Origin: Candidatus Gallilactobacillus intestinavium
GTDB taxonomy: Bacteria; Bacillota; Bacilli; Lactobacillales; Lactobacillaceae
DNA length: 41,627 nt
Direction: 5' to 3'
Assembly (NCBI GenBank): GCA_017694665.1
Contig: JADIMP010000087.1
Coordinates: 1 to 41,627 of the forward strand
Below, in pieces: positions 39,845 to 41,627 of this stretch. Under the pieces are notes generated by a model, which was not told the DNA's origin, ran no database searches, and saw only the letters and a program-made list of their open reading frames with translations. The first letter of the stretch is position 1, and each line of letters begins with the position of its first letter. The translations under genes and the position numbers were made by a program.

Positions 39845-40421
39845 AAAAATTTTTAGTTGGATTTTTCCTATTGTTTTAGGAGTAGGAATAGCATTAGTAA
39901 TATTAAATTTTTTTGAATTAGCTAAAGTTGATGGGCCCTCTATGGAGCCTAATTTACAAAATAATGAACGTGTTTTCTTGTGTAAAAAATCTAAAATACA
40001 TCATAATTCAGTTATAATCTTTGATGCTTATGGAGAAGATCCCAATGCTACTACACATATTGATTATGTAAAACGAGTTATCGGAATGCCTGGGGACACA
40101 GTTTCTAGTAAAAACGGGATCATATATGTTAATGGACATAAAATTAATCAGGATTATATAGATAATTTTCAAAGAAATAAAGGAACTGGTAATTGGGATT
40201 TAGTTAAGCTTAGTCATGAACATGACTGGTCTGGATCGGTTAGAGTTCCTGCAGGGCATTATTTTGTATTAGGAGATCATCGTTCTGTTTCTAATGATAG
40301 TAGATATTGGGGATTTGTTAAAAAAAGTAAGGTTCTAGGAGTTGTAAAGGTTCCATTTTGGTCTGGTAGTAAACAAAGCAGATATAATATTAATGATGCT
40401 TATAAATATTGGAAAAATTAG
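39831..40421 (+). CDS. lepB: Signal peptidase I
   Basis: 196 aa from the ATG at 39831 (another in-frame ATG at 39822; both overlap gtfB). An N-terminal membrane anchor spans about residues 8-29. The catalytic Ser37 is in VDGPSMEP and Lys81 in DYVKRVIGMPGDTV, and box E is GDHRSVSNDSRYWG. It removes signal peptides from exported proteins at the outer face of the membrane. It is in one unit with gtfA-gtfB, suggesting linked glycosylation and export of surface proteins. Its last 67 bp are repeated about 1 kb downstream. Confidence 0.94.
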   Translation: MQTIKKIFSWIFPIVLGVGIALVILNFFELAKVDGPSMEPNLQNNERVFLCKKSKIHHNSVIIFDAYGEDPNATTHIDYVKRVIGMPGDTVSSKNGIIYVNGHKINQDYIDNFQRNKGTGNWDLVKLSHEHDWSGSVRVPAGHYFVLGDHRSVSNDSRYWGFVKKSKVLGVVKVPFWSGSKQSRYNINDAYKYWKN

Positions 40422-40580
40422 TTGACTTAGTTAATTTAAATGAATATAACATTAAACTGTTGTCTTGTTTGACATATAAATTCTTGAAAACTGAATAACG
40501 TTTAAGCAAACATGTGCAATAAAAAAGCTTTGTCGAAATAAAGTGATCAATTCAAAAATTCTAGGTGTAAAAATAATCTT
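40355..40580 (+). repeat. Direct repeat copy 1: lepB 3' end plus rRNA promoter and leader
   Basis: About 225 bp matching 41311-41534: the last 67 bp of lepB, a promoter, the CTTGAAAACTGAATAACGT leader element, CAAACATGTGCAATAAAAA and the run up to just before where 16S would begin. Copies differ by scattered substitutions and small indels, more toward the right end. Here it leads into the CadD-like gene instead of 16S rRNA. Confidence 0.9.
40422..40450 (+). promoter_or_regulatory. Duplicated rRNA-type promoter upstream of cadD-like gene
   Basis: TTGACT at 40422-40427, a 17-bp spacer and TATAAC at 40445-40450; the -35 box starts at the base after the lepB stop codon. It equals the 16S promoter at 41378-41406 except for a weaker -10 (TATAAC against TATAAT). 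Confidence 0.8.
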
Positions 40581-40684
40581 GGTTGGGGGACGTGCGCGGT
40601 AAAACTGGACACATTAAGTGGTATTGCTAGCAGATTAAGTATGTCTTGTGTTAAATTACCTAAGGCGGAAAGGTATATATCGGA

Positions 40685-41245
40685 ATGAATATCGGAGTAG
40701 TCATTGTTTCGTTTTTGGCAGTTAATTTGGATTTTTTCTTTATGCTGCTATTCTTGTTAAATAAGTATAAATTTAATGAAGTATTATGGGGGTATTTTTC
40801 AGCAGTAATTTTTATTTTGTTGATTAGTTATTCAATCGGGTTTGCTTTAACACGTTTATTTCCGGAATGGAGTTTAGGAATATTGGGGTTTGTTCCAATC
40901 TGGATGGCAATTCATGATGAAGATGAAGAGTATGTGAGTAACGGTAGAAAGGGATTGTTGGGAGTTGTAATAACCTATTTATCGACTTGTTTAGGATGCA
41001 ATTTAGCAATTTTTCTACCGATACTAACGGGGAAGAATATTACTGATTTATTTGAAACGTTATTTATTGTTGGAGGATTAACGCTGGGAGTTACCATATT
41101 AATTAATGCTATTAGGCGTATTCAGACTATTTCAAACATTATGGAAAAGCATGGGGATCAATTAATGAAAATTTGTTATGTGGTGATTGGCCTTTACGTT
41201 ATGTTTGATAGCGGACTGATTAATCATATTTATCAGTGGCTATAA
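40685..41245 (+). CDS. CadD-family (cadmium resistance-type) membrane transporter
   Basis: 186 aa with five or six membrane spans and the CadD topology: an N-terminal span with NLDFFFMLLFLL, a GILGFVPIWMAI motif before an acidic loop (DEDEEY), and a CLGCNLAIFLPIL segment where family members typically read C.GADNIG.F.P. The usual Asp of that motif is missing and the stretch is one residue shorter, so metal specificity may differ. CadD proteins confer Cd2+ resistance by export. The gene lies between two copies of an rRNA promoter/leader, has a more G-rich look than its neighbours, and has no clear terminator before the 16S gene. GGAAAGG lies upstream of the ATG. Confidence 0.7.
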   Translation: MNIGVVIVSFLAVNLDFFFMLLFLLNKYKFNEVLWGYFSAVIFILLISYSIGFALTRLFPEWSLGILGFVPIWMAIHDEDEEYVSNGRKGLLGVVITYLSTCLGCNLAIFLPILTGKNITDLFETLFIVGGLTLGVTILINAIRRIQTISNIMEKHGDQLMKICYVVIGLYVMFDSGLINHIYQWL

Positions 41246-41310
41246 GTTTATTAACCTAAAAACGGCTAAGAGACTTATAAATGCTTACATATAATAAATA
41301 TTTAATTTTT

Positions 41311-41377
41311 ATTTTGGTCTGGTAGTAAACAAAGTAGATATAATATAAATGACGCTTATAAATATTGGAAAAATTAG
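41311..41377 (+). pseudogene. lepB 3' fragment
   Basis: 67 bp encoding the last 21 residues of LepB (FWSGSKQSRYNIN...YWKN) plus the stop codon, with no start. It differs from the intact gene at three positions, all synonymous (AGC/AGT, ATT/ATA, GAT/GAC). Confidence 0.9.
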
Positions 41378-41406
41378 TTGACTTAGTTAATTTAAGTGAA
41401 TATAAT
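41378..41406 (+). promoter_or_regulatory. rRNA operon promoter
   Basis: TTGACT at 41378-41383, a 17-bp spacer and a perfect TATAAT at 41401-41406. A boxA-like CCTTGAAAACTGAATAACG element follows at about 41436. A second weaker -35/-10 pair (TTGACA, 17 bp, TGAATA) lies at about 41423-41451. Confidence 0.85.
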
Positions 41407-41534
41407 ATTAAATTGTTGTCGTTTGACATGTAGATCCTTGAAAACTGAATAACGTTCAAACAAACATGTGCAATAAAAAGCTTTGCGAAGCAAAGTAGTC
41501 AATTCAAAAAATGCCAAGTGCATAAACAATCATT

Positions 41535-41627
<93 letters not shown>

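Larger units (their letters stand above)
41311..41534 (+). repeat. Direct repeat copy 2: lepB 3' end plus rRNA promoter and leader
   Basis: Second copy of the 40355-40580 segment, ending immediately before the 16S rRNA gene. A hairpin CTTTGC-GAA-GCAAAG is intact here and altered in copy 1. This copy is the functional rRNA leader. Confidence 0.9.

Noticed and set aside
40591..40625. An IS-end-like stretch (AAAACTGGACACATTAAGTG) before the CadD-like gene
   Set aside because: No matching inverted end, target duplication or transposase remnant is visible on the other side, so a mobile-element call is not supported.

Overview
This window is a low-GC, AT-rich Firmicutes chromosome segment spanning the replication origin. 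The dnaA-oriC-rpmH junction lies near 29.2-29.7 kb. Nearly all genes left of it run on the minus strand and nearly all genes right of it on the plus strand, so transcription points away from oriC. The Wal/Yyc operon, the WalK type, the S18 and SSB sequences, a tRNA-Lys beside walR and the 5' end of a 16S rRNA gene all point to a member of the Lactobacillaceae. The very AT-rich coding, glucose-6-phosphate dehydrogenase, H2O-type NADH oxidase and start of the 16S gene suggest a heterofermentative lineage such as the Fructilactobacillus/Apilactobacillus group. That placement is inference.

Left edge (1-6.4 kb): redox and ion metabolism. It holds a truncated NhaC-type Na+/H+ antiporter, a short-chain dehydrogenase, a PhnB-like VOC protein with no canonical start codon, NADH oxidase (nox), glucose-6-phosphate dehydrogenase (zwf) and rlmH.

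6.4-12.2 kb: the essential cell-wall operon walR-walK-yycH-yycI-walJ, read leftward. The htrA gene often found next to it is absent. Between walJ and rlmH there is instead a 266-bp spacer with a tight cluster of same-orientation DnaA-box sequences.

12.2-15.5 kb: tRNA-Lys(CTT), then a small accessory block. It contains a secreted beta-lactamase-fold serine hydrolase, a small membrane protein translationally coupled to a HigB/Gp49-like toxin with no antitoxin partner, and an MFS exporter.

15.5-29.2 kb: core replication and ribosome genes on the minus strand: dnaB, rplI, gdpP, rpsR, ssb, rpsF, gyrA, gyrB, recF, yaaA, dnaN, dnaA. A consensus promoter with a palindrome over its -10 box precedes yaaA-recF-gyrB-gyrA.

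29.6-36.3 kb: rpmH, rnpA (TTG start), yidC, coaBC, a short khpB/jag, mnmE behind a structured terminator-like leader, and mnmG. The placement of coaBC between yidC and jag is unusual.

36.3-40.4 kb: a probable surface-protein glycosylation and export unit. It has a winged-helix/coiled-coil protein, two paralogous GT4-type glycosyltransferases (one with an intact EX7E motif, one degenerate, as in GtfA/GtfB protein O-glycosyltransferase pairs) and signal peptidase I.

40.35-41.6 kb: the most unusual structure. The last 67 bp of lepB plus the adjoining rRNA promoter and leader occur twice as diverged direct repeats of about 225 bp. A CadD-like transporter gene sits between them where a 16S gene would be expected, and the second copy leads into the real 16S rRNA gene.
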